Origin: Saccharomonospora marina XMU15
GTDB taxonomy: Bacteria; Actinomycetota; Actinomycetes; Mycobacteriales; Pseudonocardiaceae
Assembly (NCBI RefSeq): GCF_000244955.1
Contig: NZ_CM001439.1
Span: 124,001 to 188,000, forward strand
DNA length: 64,000 nucleotides
Direction: 5' to 3'
Both the position numbers and the translations under genes were made by a program. Within the stretch, counting starts at the first letter, position 1; each line of letters begins with the position of its first letter. Of this stretch, positions 49,649-57,854 are shown piece after piece. The notes beneath the pieces are model-generated. The model searched no databases, was not told the origin of the DNA, and saw only the letters and a list, made by a program, of their open reading frames with translations.

Positions 49649-50823
49649 CGGCCGATGCCTGCCTGCTCCTGCCAGCCGACCCGGTAGTCGTAAAGCCATC
49701 GCATGCCTGCCTCACGGGGCTTGAAAAGCTTGAAGAACAACGGGAGGAGTTGCCGCATCACCGGACCGAGGGATTTGCCGCTGCCGTTGCGCTTGCCCTG
49801 CCGCACAACTCGCTCCACCCGGGTGCGGCGCAACCGCTCGTAGCAGCGGAACGCCGTGGGAATGTCGGAACTGTCGCGCAGACACTTGGCGAGGGTGACC
49901 GCGTCCTCGATGGCGAGCGATGCGCCCTGCCCGGAAGCCGGTGAGGTGGCGTGCGCCGCGTCCCCGACGATGATCATCCGGTCGCGATGCCAGCTCGGCA
50001 CCTTCGGAAAGTCGTAGGTGCTCCAGCCCGCGAAGATCTCGGGGGATGCGGTGACCAGGTCGCGCGCGGGGCCGTCCTCGCTGGCGAAGAGTTCGAGCAG
50101 CTTGTCCCGCCACGGGATCCGTGCCAGTTCGGTTCGGGACAGCTCGCGTGGCTGTCGAGGATTGGCGAACCACCACACGTCGCCGCCCGGATGGCGGACG
50201 TAGGCGTAGAAGCACTGCCGTCCGAACACCATGTGCATGTGTCCGGGCTCGGTGTCGAGCGTGATCCCGCGCGCGTAGCCGCCCGCGTTGAGCAGCGGGA
50301 CATATCGCGGCCCGGGTGCATCCGGATCGATGATCGTGCGGGTGGTTGAGCGCAGCCCGTCGGCACCCACCAGCAGGTCTCCGGTGGCGGTAGAGCCGTC
50401 GGCGAACCTGGCGACCACACCGTCGCGCTCGGCTTCCGCGGACACGAGTCGCTTGCCGTGTACGACGGATATGCCACGGCGGACGGCCTCGTCTCGCAGT
50501 GCGGAGTAGATCGCCGCGCGGGTGACCGTCTGGCTGACGGTGCCGTCCGGTAGTGGATCGCCCAGCTTGAACTCCGCGAACGGCTTACCGCCCATTCCGA
50601 TGGACATCCTGGGCGTGTCGAACCCCTTGTCACGTACGACGGTGTGCAGGTCCAGTTCGCCAAGCGCGGCCAGACCGTTCACCGCGAGGGTGAGGAAGGC
50701 GCCGACTCCTTCGGCCGTCCGGTCGTACGCCTCGTACACCGTCGCGTCGATTCCGGCCTTGCGCAGTGCGATGGCCGTGACCGGTCCCGCGATCCCGGCG
50801 CCGATTACCAATGCTGAAATCAT
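49636..50823 (-). CDS. FAD-dependent monooxygenase
   Basis: A 395-residue flavoprotein of the aromatic-hydroxylase class. The FAD motif GxGxxG is VIGAGIAGPVTAIAL at the N terminus, the D-G motif is LLVGADGLRST, and the G-D motif is IVGDAAHATSPASGQGASLA. The basic tail is of normal length. Substrate unknown; relatives hydroxylate aromatic or polyketide compounds or inactivate tetracycline and rifamycin. The ATG at 50823 lies in the operator shared with the divergent PadR gene, and an upstream ATG (50838) would add five codons. Confidence 0.92.
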   Translation of the reverse strand: MISALVIGAGIAGPVTAIALRKAGIDATVYEAYDRTAEGVGAFLTLAVNGLAALGELDLHTVVRDKGFDTPRMSIGMGGKPFAEFKLGDPLPDGTVSQTVTRAAIYSALRDEAVRRGISVVHGKRLVSAEAERDGVVARFADGSTATGDLLVGADGLRSTTRTIIDPDAPGPRYVPLLNAGGYARGITLDTEPGHMHMVFGRQCFYAYVRHPGGDVWWFANPRQPRELSRTELARIPWRDKLLELFASEDGPARDLVTASPEIFAGWSTYDFPKVPSWHRDRMIIVGDAAHATSPASGQGASLAIEDAVTLAKCLRDSSDIPTAFRCYERLRRTRVERVVRQGKRNGSGKSLGPVMRQLLPLFFKLFKPREAGMRWLYDYRVGWQEQAGIGRLTN

Positions 50824-50853
50824 AGTATGACTATACATAAAATGACTATCATG
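50821..50853. promoter_or_regulatory. Operator region between the monooxygenase and PadR genes
   Basis: ATAGT-ATG-ACTAT (50822-50834) is a perfect short palindrome, and TGACTAT recurs 15 bases on (50828 and 50843). It covers the monooxygenase start and lies before the PadR start at 50878, so the PadR protein probably represses both genes here. Confidence 0.55.
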
Positions 50854-50877
50854 CCAAGCGGCATTAGAGTTGGACCC

Positions 50878-51480
50878 GTGGCGAGGCGCACCGTTCGACG
50901 ATCACCGCTGGCGCTCGTGCTGCTCTCCCTGCTGGCGGAGGAGCCGATGCACCCGTACCGGATGCACGAGCTGATCAAGGCACGCGGCAAGGATCGGATC
51001 GCCAATGTGGCGCAGCGCAACAGCGTCTACCAGACGATCGACCGGCTGCTGCGGCTGGAACTCATCGCCGTACGAGAGACAGCGAGGGACGAACGCCGTC
51101 CGGAGCGAACGGTTTACGAGATCACCGATGCGGGCCTGAACGCGTTGCGGACCTGGACCGCGGAGATGCTCGCGAGCCCAGCGCGGGAGTTCCCCGAGTT
51201 CCCGGCCGCGCTGTCCTCCCTCATGGTGCTCACGCCGGAGGAGGCCGGCTCCCGGCTTCGGCAGCGAGCCGCCGAACTCGCCGAATCGCTCGCCGAGGAC
51301 CGCAGGGCGATGGCGGCCGCCCCGGAGCTGCCCCGGCTCTTCCTGCTGGACGAGGAGTACCAGATCGCGGTGCGGGAGGCGGAACTCGCGTGGGTGCGAG
51401 GCGTCCTGGAGGCGTTGCGCTCCGGTGAGCTGAGCTGGTCGCAGGAGTGGATCCGCGAGGTCGCCGAGAAGTTCGCCTGA
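50878..51480 (+). CDS. PadR-family transcriptional regulator
   Basis: A 200-residue regulator. The PadR winged helix is at residues 8-85 (PLALVLLSLLAEEPMHPYRM, then VYQTIDRLLRLELI and TVYEITDAG), followed by a helical dimerisation domain. GTG 50878 is preferred because family proteins begin just before this point. ATGs at 50827, 50842 and 50851 are in frame but lie in or beside the operator. Likely represses the divergent monooxygenase gene. Confidence 0.9.
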   Translation: MARRTVRRSPLALVLLSLLAEEPMHPYRMHELIKARGKDRIANVAQRNSVYQTIDRLLRLELIAVRETARDERRPERTVYEITDAGLNALRTWTAEMLASPAREFPEFPAALSSLMVLTPEEAGSRLRQRAAELAESLAEDRRAMAAAPELPRLFLLDEEYQIAVREAELAWVRGVLEALRSGELSWSQEWIREVAEKFA

Positions 51481-51510
51481 CACACACCTGCCCGGCCACC
51501 CGCGAAACGA

Positions 51511-52476
51511 TCAGCTCTCGCAGCCGATCCCGTCGTCGTTGCCGTCGAAGCCGTGTGGGTCGCCTTCCTGCACGGGAAAGTCCCGTTCCTCGATCTGCGA
51601 ACAGTCCAGATCGGGCGGGTAGGGGTAGCTGACACCGCCGGGTTCGGTCTCGGGCGGGGGCTGCGGAGCCGGTTGCGGCTCCCGCTCGCGCGTGTCGGAG
51701 GGCGGGCACGCTCCCCACAGTCCCGCTCGTGCCGACCTGGCCTGCTCGCCCGCGGCACTGATTCGTTGCCAGTGTCGGTCGTTGGGTTCGTAGCGGGTCG
51801 GCCGCGCATAGCCCTCGCTGACCAGCCTGAGGTTCACGAACACGCCTTCGTCGTTGTAGAGGTAGAGCAGGTAGCGGCCGTACCTGTCGCGCCGTTCCTG
51901 GTCGCGCTGCACCCACACCGTGCTGCCCTGCGGTGCCAGTTGCTCCAGCCGCGCCGTCGCCTCCGGGCCGTAGCACTGCCGCGGCTCGGTCGGGTGCTTG
52001 GTTTCCGGTGTGTCGATCTCAAGTAGCCGCACGTCCACCTGGGCCACGCTCGCCAGGATCGGGCCCGCGCTGACGGCGGCGATCTCGAGTGTGTCGCCGT
52101 CGACCACCCGCCGTACTCGTGCCTGCTGGACATCGTCGGGTACGCCTGCAGGAGCGGGCGCCACCGAGGCGGTGGGTGGGGCCGTGGTCGGCGGTGTGGT
52201 CTCGGCGGGCGTGGTGTTGCCGGGCTGGGCCGGTCGAGCCGGTGCCGTGGGTGTCGCCGTCTCGGCCGCGTCGTCGGGGGAGTCCTGTTGTGACGTTGCC
52301 GATGCCAGCCCCACCAGCACCACAAGCACACCCACCCAGGCGAGGATCGACAGTCCGGCTGCTCGGCCCGGACGTTGCCTGGCCGCATACCACCTGCGAA
52401 CCGGGCTCCGCGGGATCAGTGCCAGCACGCCGAGGACGATCGACGCGAGGAAGAACAGGACGATCACAGCGGCCAT
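51511..52476 (-). CDS. Membrane-anchored thermonuclease (SNase-like) with excalibur domain
   Basis: A 321-residue protein. Two N-terminal hydrophobic segments (about residues 2-22 and 42-62) are followed by a Pro/Thr linker to about 115. The SNase domain has VVDGDTLEI, RLLEIDTPETKHP (Arg and Asp of the active site) and RDRYGRYLLYLY. The C-terminal excalibur calcium-binding motif is FDGNDDGIGCE preceded by DLDCSQ. It probably cuts nucleic acid at the outer face of the cell. The ATG has GAGGAG upstream. Confidence 0.92.
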   Translation of the reverse strand: MAAVIVLFFLASIVLGVLALIPRSPVRRWYAARQRPGRAAGLSILAWVGVLVVLVGLASATSQQDSPDDAAETATPTAPARPAQPGNTTPAETTPPTTAPPTASVAPAPAGVPDDVQQARVRRVVDGDTLEIAAVSAGPILASVAQVDVRLLEIDTPETKHPTEPRQCYGPEATARLEQLAPQGSTVWVQRDQERRDRYGRYLLYLYNDEGVFVNLRLVSEGYARPTRYEPNDRHWQRISAAGEQARSARAGLWGACPPSDTREREPQPAPQPPPETEPGGVSYPYPPDLDCSQIEERDFPVQEGDPHGFDGNDDGIGCES

Positions 52477-52595
52477 GGCCCACGCTCCTCGACTGTCCGC
52501 AGTGGCGATGCCATACCAACGGCATACCCGGGCATGCGGTAATCCAGCCAACGTGAGGTGCCGGGGTCGAAGTCTCAGAAAAAGCTCTTGCTTTG

Positions 52596-52621
52596 TACCC
52601 CTACCCCGTATAGGAATATAC
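52596..52621. promoter_or_regulatory. Candidate metal-responsive site before the DUF4396 gene
   Basis: TACCCCTACCCCGTATAGGAATATAC holds two C-tracts and a GTATA-GGAA-TATAC palindrome. C/G-tract operators of this kind are bound by CsoR/RcnR-type metal regulators. The inverted G-tract half is missing and no such regulator is in the window, so this is tentative. It lies 29 bases before the DUF4396 start. Confidence 0.3.
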
Positions 52622-52649
52622 GAGCGATCGAGGGGAAAGGGTTGCAGTG

Positions 52650-53231
52650 ATGTCGAACGTCCACCAGCACGCCACCGCGTCGAACGAAGAGCACGGGTCG
52701 CACGCGGGTCATGATCAGCATTCGGCGGATGCCGATCACGCCGATCACGCCGATCACGCTCACCACGGGAGCCATGGTCACCACGGGAGCCACCCGGCAA
52801 CCTGGGGCGTGGCGGCGTCGGCCACATTGCACTGCCTCACCGGGTGCGCCGTCGGCGAGATTCTCGGCATGGTGATCGGCACCGCGCTCGGTTGGAACGC
52901 CGCCGCGACCATCGTGCTGGCCGTGGCGCTGGCGTTCTTCTTCGGCTACGCGTTCAGCATGCGGGGCGTGCTCAGGGCGGGGGTCGGTTTCAAGCAGGCT
53001 CTGAAGGTCGCGTTGGCGGCGGACACCGTATCCATCGCCGTGATGGAGATCGTGGACAACGGCGTGATGGTCGCGGTGCCGGGAGCCATGGAGGCAGGAC
53101 TCGGTACGGTGCTGTTCTGGGGAGCGCTCGCGTTCGCCTTCCTGGTGGCCTTCCTCATCACGATGCCGGTGAACAAGTGGCTGATCGGGCGCGGGCGCGG
53201 GCACGCCGTCGCGCACGCGTACCACCACTGA
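52650..53231 (+). CDS. DUF4396 membrane protein with His-rich metal-binding head
   Basis: A 193-residue membrane protein. The N-terminal 45 residues are rich in His and Asp, with short DHA repeats (HADHADHADHAHHGSHGHH), a likely metal-binding tail. The rest is the DUF4396 core with four membrane helices (LHCLTGCAVGEILGMVIGTA at the first, MPVNKWLIGRG at the end). Family function is unknown; the head and the C-tract site upstream suggest copper or another metal. An in-frame GTG one codon upstream is possible. A hairpin terminator follows. Confidence 0.87.
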   Translation: MSNVHQHATASNEEHGSHAGHDQHSADADHADHADHAHHGSHGHHGSHPATWGVAASATLHCLTGCAVGEILGMVIGTALGWNAAATIVLAVALAFFFGYAFSMRGVLRAGVGFKQALKVALAADTVSIAVMEIVDNGVMVAVPGAMEAGLGTVLFWGALAFAFLVAFLITMPVNKWLIGRGRGHAVAHAYHH

Positions 53232-53240
53232 GCCCAAGGC

Positions 53241-53271
53241 GGTGGCGGCGGCTCTGAAGACCGCCGCCACC
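53241..53271. terminator. Hairpin after the DUF4396 gene
   Basis: GGTGGCGGCGG (53241-53251) pairs exactly with CCGCCGCCACC (53261-53271) across CTCTGAAGA. It begins nine bases after the stop, a good rho-independent-like stem without a T-run, as usual in actinomycetes. Confidence 0.65.
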
Positions 53272-53324
53272 CGCGACGCTCCGGCCGGATCGCCCCGCGA
53301 GCCATCTGGTTCACTGTGCTACTT

Positions 53325-53846
53325 ATGCGCACACTGGTCGTGCTCGCGGCGGCGGCCGCATTACTGGCAGCTTGCTCGGGCGAGCAGCCCACCGCCGAGT
53401 CCTCCAACACCACGGAGCCGAGTTCACCCGCGGTGGAGCTACCGCCCGATCCGGAGCCCGCGGTGGAAGGGCCGTGCCCGTACCTGGAGACCGACCTCGT
53501 GTCGCGGGCCAACGGTCAGCGAGTGGCGCGGGTTCGGATCTCCAACGATGACCCGTACCCGGCGTGCTTCTTCTACCGGCCGGACGGCGGTCTCCAGCTC
53601 ACCGTCCGTGTCTATGTCGGGGAGCCCGGCATCGCGACCGCGTTGGTCGACAAGGCGGCACCGGTGGACACGTCGAACCCCACCGAGCAGCCTCCTGGCT
53701 GGGAGGGCGGCTACGAGTCGACCGACAAGGGTGCCGTCTACGCGGTCTCCAAGGGTGACACGGCCGTGATCGTGTCGACGAATCAACAACAGAGCGTGAA
53801 GGCTCGGTCGGTAGCCACCGAGGCAATATCGGCGCTCGGGACCTAA
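53325..53846 (+). CDS. DUF2020 lipoprotein
   Basis: A 173-residue secreted lipoprotein. The signal peptide ends ALLAACS (lipobox Cys about 17), then a Ser/Pro linker. The DUF2020 domain follows with CPYLETDLVSRANGQRVARV, ACFFYRPDGGLQLTVRVYV and VIVSTNQQQSVKARSVA. This family is limited to actinobacteria and its function is unknown. The ATG at 53325 has no ribosome site and a possible -10 (TACTT) right before it, so translation may be leaderless; a GTG three codons upstream is an alternative. Confidence 0.85.
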   Translation: MRTLVVLAAAAALLAACSGEQPTAESSNTTEPSSPAVELPPDPEPAVEGPCPYLETDLVSRANGQRVARVRISNDDPYPACFFYRPDGGLQLTVRVYVGEPGIATALVDKAAPVDTSNPTEQPPGWEGGYESTDKGAVYAVSKGDTAVIVSTNQQQSVKARSVATEAISALGT

Positions 53847-54014
53847 GCGTGACGGCAAGATACCACTGCGTGCAGGCCAAGTTGATCTTGTACTACTCTT
53901 TCCCGCACGTGTAGGCAGCAAGTAACCGGCGTCACCCATACGGGCACGCCGGAGCTGCTAGCGAACCGTGCGACACCCGATCGTTGATCTCGACATGACG
54001 AAGGATAGGAATCC

Positions 54015-54464
54015 GTGGCTGACACCCTGAAGGAAATCCTGCTCGACTCCAGCCGGCGCCCGACCGTCGTGGCGGACCTCGAAAAGCTGATCGACGAAGA
54101 GGTCGCGGACAAGAGCGGCGTCTCCGGCACCGTCATCAAGACCGGCTTCTCGGCCGTGAAGAAGATCAAGCCGGGCATCATCGGCTCCGCCGTCGACAGC
54201 CTGCTCGACGACTTCGCCAACGCGCTCGAGCCCATCTACGCCGACTTCAAGGCCAGCGGCGGCAGCGACTTCGGCTCCTACCTGCCGACCAGGTCCAGCG
54301 AGGCAGCCGACGCGCTGCTCTCGGTCACCGACGCCCGCGCGGAGAAGAGCAGCCGCGACAGCATCAAGAAGGTCTACAGCAAGCTCCGCCCGAAGGGTAA
54401 GGAGAACGTCGAGGAGGCACTGCCGCGCCTCGGCAAGCTGATCGACAAGCACGCCGCCGCCTGA
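54015..54464 (+). CDS. DUF6918-type hypothetical protein
   Basis: A 149-residue helical, cytosolic protein starting MADTLKEILLDSSRRPTVV. Blocks DLEKLIDEEVADKSGVSGTV, ALLSVTDARAEKS and LPRLGKLIDKHA resemble an actinobacterial family of unknown function (DUF6918, recalled rather than searched). GTG start. A 15-bp perfect hairpin closes the unit. Bases 53847-54014 upstream show no gene or tRNA. Confidence 0.7.
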   Translation: MADTLKEILLDSSRRPTVVADLEKLIDEEVADKSGVSGTVIKTGFSAVKKIKPGIIGSAVDSLLDDFANALEPIYADFKASGGSDFGSYLPTRSSEAADALLSVTDARAEKSSRDSIKKVYSKLRPKGKENVEEALPRLGKLIDKHAAA

Positions 54465-54480
54465 CGGCTGCCTACCCAGC

Positions 54481-54533
54481 CCGAGGCCGCCGAGCTCACC
54501 GACGCCCAGCGCGACGATGCTCGGCGGCCTCGG
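54481..54533. terminator. 15-bp perfect hairpin between convergent genes
   Basis: CCGAGGCCGCCGAGC (54481-54495) is the exact reverse complement of GCTCGGCGGCCTCGG (54519-54533). It lies between the DUF6918 gene and the leftward coiled-coil gene (stop at 54545), so it can serve both. Confidence 0.75.
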
Positions 54534-54544
54534 TGTGTTCGGGG

Positions 54545-55291
54545 CTAGCCCTTGCTCTGCTGCTGCCCGTCACCGCGCGCCGACGACTTGGCCGAGGACG
54601 CCTTGCGTTCGGGGCTCGCCGAACCTGCGGTCGACGATGCGGGTTCGGCGGCGGAAGCAGGCCGTGAGGAAGTGGGCAGGTCTGTGCTGCGCGGCGGTGC
54701 GGGCGCCACGGGCTCCTCCCGCTGCGGCCGGGTCAGGTAGCCGACAGCGGCCACGAGGGCACCGATACCTAGCAGCCACGGCCACCGCCTGCGCTTCTTG
54801 CTCTCACCCCTGGCCGCTACCTTCGCCTCGGCCATGGCCGCCTTGAACTCCTTCTTGGCGTTCTTGAAGTCGCGCTTGGCCCTGCGCTTGGACTGGCCCG
54901 CCGACCTCGCCGCCTGGATCGCGGCCTTTCTCGCCTTACGGGTGGGCTCCCGCAGTTCCTCGCGCCGCTCGGCAGCGACCTTGCGGGCGTGTTGCGTGCT
55001 CTTGGCTACTTCCTTGCGGGTACGCTCCGCCCTGCGTGCCAGTTCCTTGCGCGCCCGGCGGGAGCTCTGGGCCCACTCCTTGCGTGCTGCCTCCGTCCCC
55101 TCGGCAAGCCTGTGCTCGGCGAGCTGTGCTGCCTGTGTGGCCACCTCGGCCCCCACCTTGCCGACCTCACGGGCCCGGCTCTTCAGCGCACGCGAGCTGG
55201 TCCTGAACGAGTCACCGGCCGTCTCCTTGGTTCGAGCCATCGCCTCCACCTCGTCGATCGTTGATCCAGCTGTGTCGTGTTTGTGACCCAT
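54545..55291 (-). CDS. Ala/Lys/Arg-rich coiled-coil protein with one membrane helix
   Basis: A 248-residue protein. Residues 30-165 form a long, highly charged alpha-helical or coiled-coil region dominated by Ala, Arg, Lys and Glu (EWAQSSRRARKELARRAERT). A single membrane helix, RWPWLLGIGALVAAVGYLT, follows near 170-190, then a Pro/Ser/Ala-rich tail. It is probably anchored in the membrane with the coiled coil inside. No family name is known to me. The ATG at 55291 has GGAAAGGGG upstream. It is divergent from ppiA. Confidence 0.75.
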   Translation of the reverse strand: MGHKHDTAGSTIDEVEAMARTKETAGDSFRTSSRALKSRAREVGKVGAEVATQAAQLAEHRLAEGTEAARKEWAQSSRRARKELARRAERTRKEVAKSTQHARKVAAERREELREPTRKARKAAIQAARSAGQSKRRAKRDFKNAKKEFKAAMAEAKVAARGESKKRRRWPWLLGIGALVAAVGYLTRPQREEPVAPAPPRSTDLPTSSRPASAAEPASSTAGSASPERKASSAKSSARGDGQQQSKG

Positions 55292-55329
55292 CCTGCCCCT
55301 TTCCTGGCCATCTCGCCGTGGATGGCACG

Positions 55330-55887
55330 ATGATTCGCGTGACTGAAAACAACGAATCCCTCAGTGGCACGAAGCTGAAGGCCACCCTCCACACCAATCG
55401 TGGTGACATCCGGCTGAACCTTTTCCCTGATCACGCGCCCAAGACCGTCGCGAACTTCACGGGGTTGAGTGAGGGCACGAAGGAGTACACCCAGCCCAAC
55501 GCCAAGGGCGAGAAGTCGGGCCCGTTCTACGACGGTTCCATCTTCCACCGGGTGATCGACGGATTCATGATCCAGGGAGGTGATCCGACCGGCACTGGGC
55601 GTGGCGGACCCGGTTACAAGTTCGGTGACGAGTTCCACCCCGAACTGCAGTTCAACCGCCCGTACCTGCTGGCCATGGCGAACGCGGGCCCCGGCACGAA
55701 CGGGTCGCAGTTCTTCATCACCGTCGCTCCGACCCCTCACCTGAACTTCAAGCACACCATCTTCGGTGAGGTCGCCGACCAGGAGTCGCGCGACGTGGTG
55801 GACGAGATCGCACGGACCGCTACCGGGCCTGCCGACAAGCCGCTCGAGGACATCGTTATCGAGCAGGTGAGCATCGAACGCGGCTGA
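55330..55887 (+). CDS. ppiA: Cyclophilin-type peptidyl-prolyl isomerase
   Basis: A 185-residue cytosolic prolyl isomerase. It is close to the mycobacterial PpiA: THRGD-type strand (LHTNRGDIRLNLF), FYDGSIFHRVIDGFMIQGGD with the catalytic Arg, GTGRGGPGYKFGDEFHPELQ and MANAGPGTNGSQFFIT. The start may be ATG 55330 or GTG 55339. First gene of the conserved near-origin order seen here (ppiA, then crgA, trpG and pknB). Confidence 0.95.
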   Translation: MIRVTENNESLSGTKLKATLHTNRGDIRLNLFPDHAPKTVANFTGLSEGTKEYTQPNAKGEKSGPFYDGSIFHRVIDGFMIQGGDPTGTGRGGPGYKFGDEFHPELQFNRPYLLAMANAGPGTNGSQFFITVAPTPHLNFKHTIFGEVADQESRDVVDEIARTATGPADKPLEDIVIEQVSIERG

Positions 55888-55972
55888 CCGGGCGCGAACA
55901 ACGGGTAGGTTGGAAGCGGACGCGGTGGTTCCCCGCCGCGTCGTCCAGCCATGACCGCGGACCGCGAGGATC

Positions 55973-56902
55973 ATGACCCAACCTCCGCACCCCCCACCGT
56001 ACGAGCAGCAGCCACAGCAGGCGGCGCTGCCCGGTTGCTGGTGGCATCCGAACAGGCAGACCGGCCTTCGTTGCGTCAGATGTGACCGGCCTGCCTGTCC
56101 CGACTGCCTGCGGGAGGCGTCGGTCGGCTACCAGTGCATCGACTGCGTCCAAGCCGCCAGCCAGGAACACCGCGCGAGGGCCACGCAGTACCGCCGCGCG
56201 GGTTACGGCGCGAGAACCGTGGCGGGCGCCCGCGTGTCGCAGCGACCGGTGGTCACCCCGGTGCTCATCGCGCTCAACCTGCTCGTTTATGTCCTCACCG
56301 CCGTGCAGGCGCAGGACTTCATGCGCAACGACGTCTCGCGGCTGTTCAACGACGGCGTGTTGTGGCCGGTGGGCATCGCGGCCGCCGACGAGTGGTGGCG
56401 GTTGGTCACCTCGGGTTTCCTGCACTTCGGCCTGCTGCACATCGGCATGAACATGCTCGCGTTGTGGATACTCGGCCGGGACCTCGAACTGCTGCTCGGC
56501 AAGGTCAGATTCCTGGCTGTCTACTTCGTTTCGATGCTCGGCGGGTCGGCGGCGGTGTTCGCCTTCGGCGCCGTGAACACCGGAACCGCGGGCGCATCCG
56601 GTGCCATCTACGGCCTGATGGGCGCGATCCTGGTAGCCGTGCTGCGCCTTCGGCTCAACCCGACGGCCGCGATCGGCATCATCGTGCTGAACGTGGTGCT
56701 CACGATCTCCATCCCGGGGATCTCGCTGCTCGGTCACCTCGGCGGGCTCGTCGTGGGTGCGCTGGCGATGGTGGCGATGGTGTATGCCCCCGCCAAGAAC
56801 CGCGCGACCTACCAAACCGTCGCGATACTGCTGCTTACCGCCGCCATCGCCGGGCTCGTGCTGTATCGCTACGCGCAGTTGTCGGCACAGTTGCTGCAGT
56901 AA
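55973..56902 (+). CDS. Rhomboid-family intramembrane serine protease
   Basis: A 309-residue membrane protease. An N-terminal zinc-finger-like stretch (WWHPNRQTGLRCVRCDRPAC and YQCIDCVQ, about residues 23-60) precedes about seven membrane helices. The catalytic Ser is in AGASGAIYGLMGA (G-A-S-G) and the catalytic His in LLGHLGGLVVGAL, with GFLHFGLLHIGMNM as the conserved loop. It cleaves membrane protein substrates within the bilayer; targets unknown. Confidence 0.94.
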   Translation: MTQPPHPPPYEQQPQQAALPGCWWHPNRQTGLRCVRCDRPACPDCLREASVGYQCIDCVQAASQEHRARATQYRRAGYGARTVAGARVSQRPVVTPVLIALNLLVYVLTAVQAQDFMRNDVSRLFNDGVLWPVGIAAADEWWRLVTSGFLHFGLLHIGMNMLALWILGRDLELLLGKVRFLAVYFVSMLGGSAAVFAFGAVNTGTAGASGAIYGLMGAILVAVLRLRLNPTAAIGIIVLNVVLTISIPGISLLGHLGGLVVGALAMVAMVYAPAKNRATYQTVAILLLTAAIAGLVLYRYAQLSAQLLQ

Positions 56903-56922
56903 GCCCCCGCTGCCGCGGGACT

Positions 56923-57360
56923 TCAGGCGGGGCGCAGCGCGAGCAACTCCTCGTGCACGTCACGGGGGTCGGCGCCCAGTTCCGTCCAGCCGAGCACCAC
57001 GAGGTCGGGCGATTGCAGGTCGAGCGGTTCGACCTCGAGCACGGTCACCTCGCGGCCGAAGCGCCTGACCGTCGACAGCGTCAGTCGCACCTCGTGCCAG
57101 CCGAACCGGCGGGTGCCGCTGAGGGTGCGCACCAGCAGGCCGGTGCCGTCGGCGGTCAGCCGTGGCCGAAGGAGGGTGCCGTGCAGGGCGGCGGCGAGCA
57201 GCGCCAGCGCCGCCACCGTGAGCAGCAGCGTGCCCGGCCGATCGCCGAAGCGCACCGACAGCACCGCACCTGCCGTTGCCGCGACAGCCAGCACCCAGCC
57301 CGCGCCGACCAGACCGGCACGCGGTGCCCAGCTACGGGCCGAGTTATCCACAGGCTTCAT
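56923..57360 (-). CDS. PH-domain membrane protein
   Basis: A 145-residue protein with two membrane helices (about residues 17-36 and 45-63) and a C-terminal bacterial PH-like domain (LTADGTGLLVRTLSGTRRFG, WHEVRLTLSTVRRFGREVTV). It lies where M. tuberculosis has a similar small membrane protein (Rv0010c) between ppiA and crgA. Function unknown. Confidence 0.87.
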   Translation of the reverse strand: MKPVDNSARSWAPRAGLVGAGWVLAVAATAGAVLSVRFGDRPGTLLLTVAALALLAAALHGTLLRPRLTADGTGLLVRTLSGTRRFGWHEVRLTLSTVRRFGREVTVLEVEPLDLQSPDLVVLGWTELGADPRDVHEELLALRPA

Positions 57361-57407
57361 CCACAGTGGGGATTAATCACACCGTTGTCATTCGGTGTCA
57401 AGCCGCC

Positions 57408-57424
57408 GTTTCGACGATCGAAAC
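57408..57424. terminator. Short hairpin after crgA
   Basis: GTTTCGA pairs with TCGAAAC across CGA, just past the crgA stop on the minus strand. The stem is seven pairs; a weak terminator call. Confidence 0.35.
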
Positions 57425-57427
57425 CTC

Positions 57428-57694
57428 TCAACGCCAGCGCATTGTCATGAGCAGGCCGGTGACGATCAGCGCGAATCCGATCGCGAAGTTCCAGTTGCCG
57501 AGCTCCAGCATGAAACCGATCTTGTCCCCGGCCAGGTAGTTCACGACCAGCCAGGCGAGTCCGAGGAGCATCAGCCCGAACATCACGATCTTGTAGATCG
57601 GGTGGGACGGCCCAGCCGCGCGCACCTTGACCGGCGTGCGGCGATCGGCCGGCGGCGTGTACGCCGTCTTCTTGCGGACCTTGGACTTGGGCAT
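57428..57694 (-). CDS. crgA: Cell-division protein CrgA
   Basis: An 88-residue inner-membrane protein that in Streptomyces inhibits FtsZ ring formation and in mycobacteria joins divisome proteins. It has the basic head MPKSKVRKKTAYTPP, then two membrane helices (IYKIVMFGLMLLGLAWLVVN and NFAIGFALIVTGLLMT) joined by a short loop. Length and motif order match the family. It lies between the PH-domain gene and the divergent sortase gene, as in relatives. Confidence 0.95.
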   Translation of the reverse strand: MPKSKVRKKTAYTPPADRRTPVKVRAAGPSHPIYKIVMFGLMLLGLAWLVVNYLAGDKIGFMLELGNWNFAIGFALIVTGLLMTMRWR

Positions 57695-57854
57695 GGGAGT
57701 CCTCGCGTACTGTCGGGCAAAATCCTGGGGCAGTGCGAAACCGCCGCTTTCTGAACACGTTAACGTAATCAGGCAGGTGCTAGAACCGGGGAGCGAGCGC
57801 CGCACCAGCAGATCGTTATCGCGGGCATCCGCTCGTGCCCGAGGAGGAGCTCTC

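Noticed and set aside
52730-52770. Repeated GATCACGCC units as a CRISPR-like or regulatory array
   Set aside because: They are in-frame codons for the His/Asp/Ala-rich head of the DUF4396 protein, too short and without spacers.
53847-54014. Possible tRNA gene, since tRNAs are common near this core block
   Set aside because: No cloverleaf arms or T-loop GGTTCRANYCC pattern on either strand.
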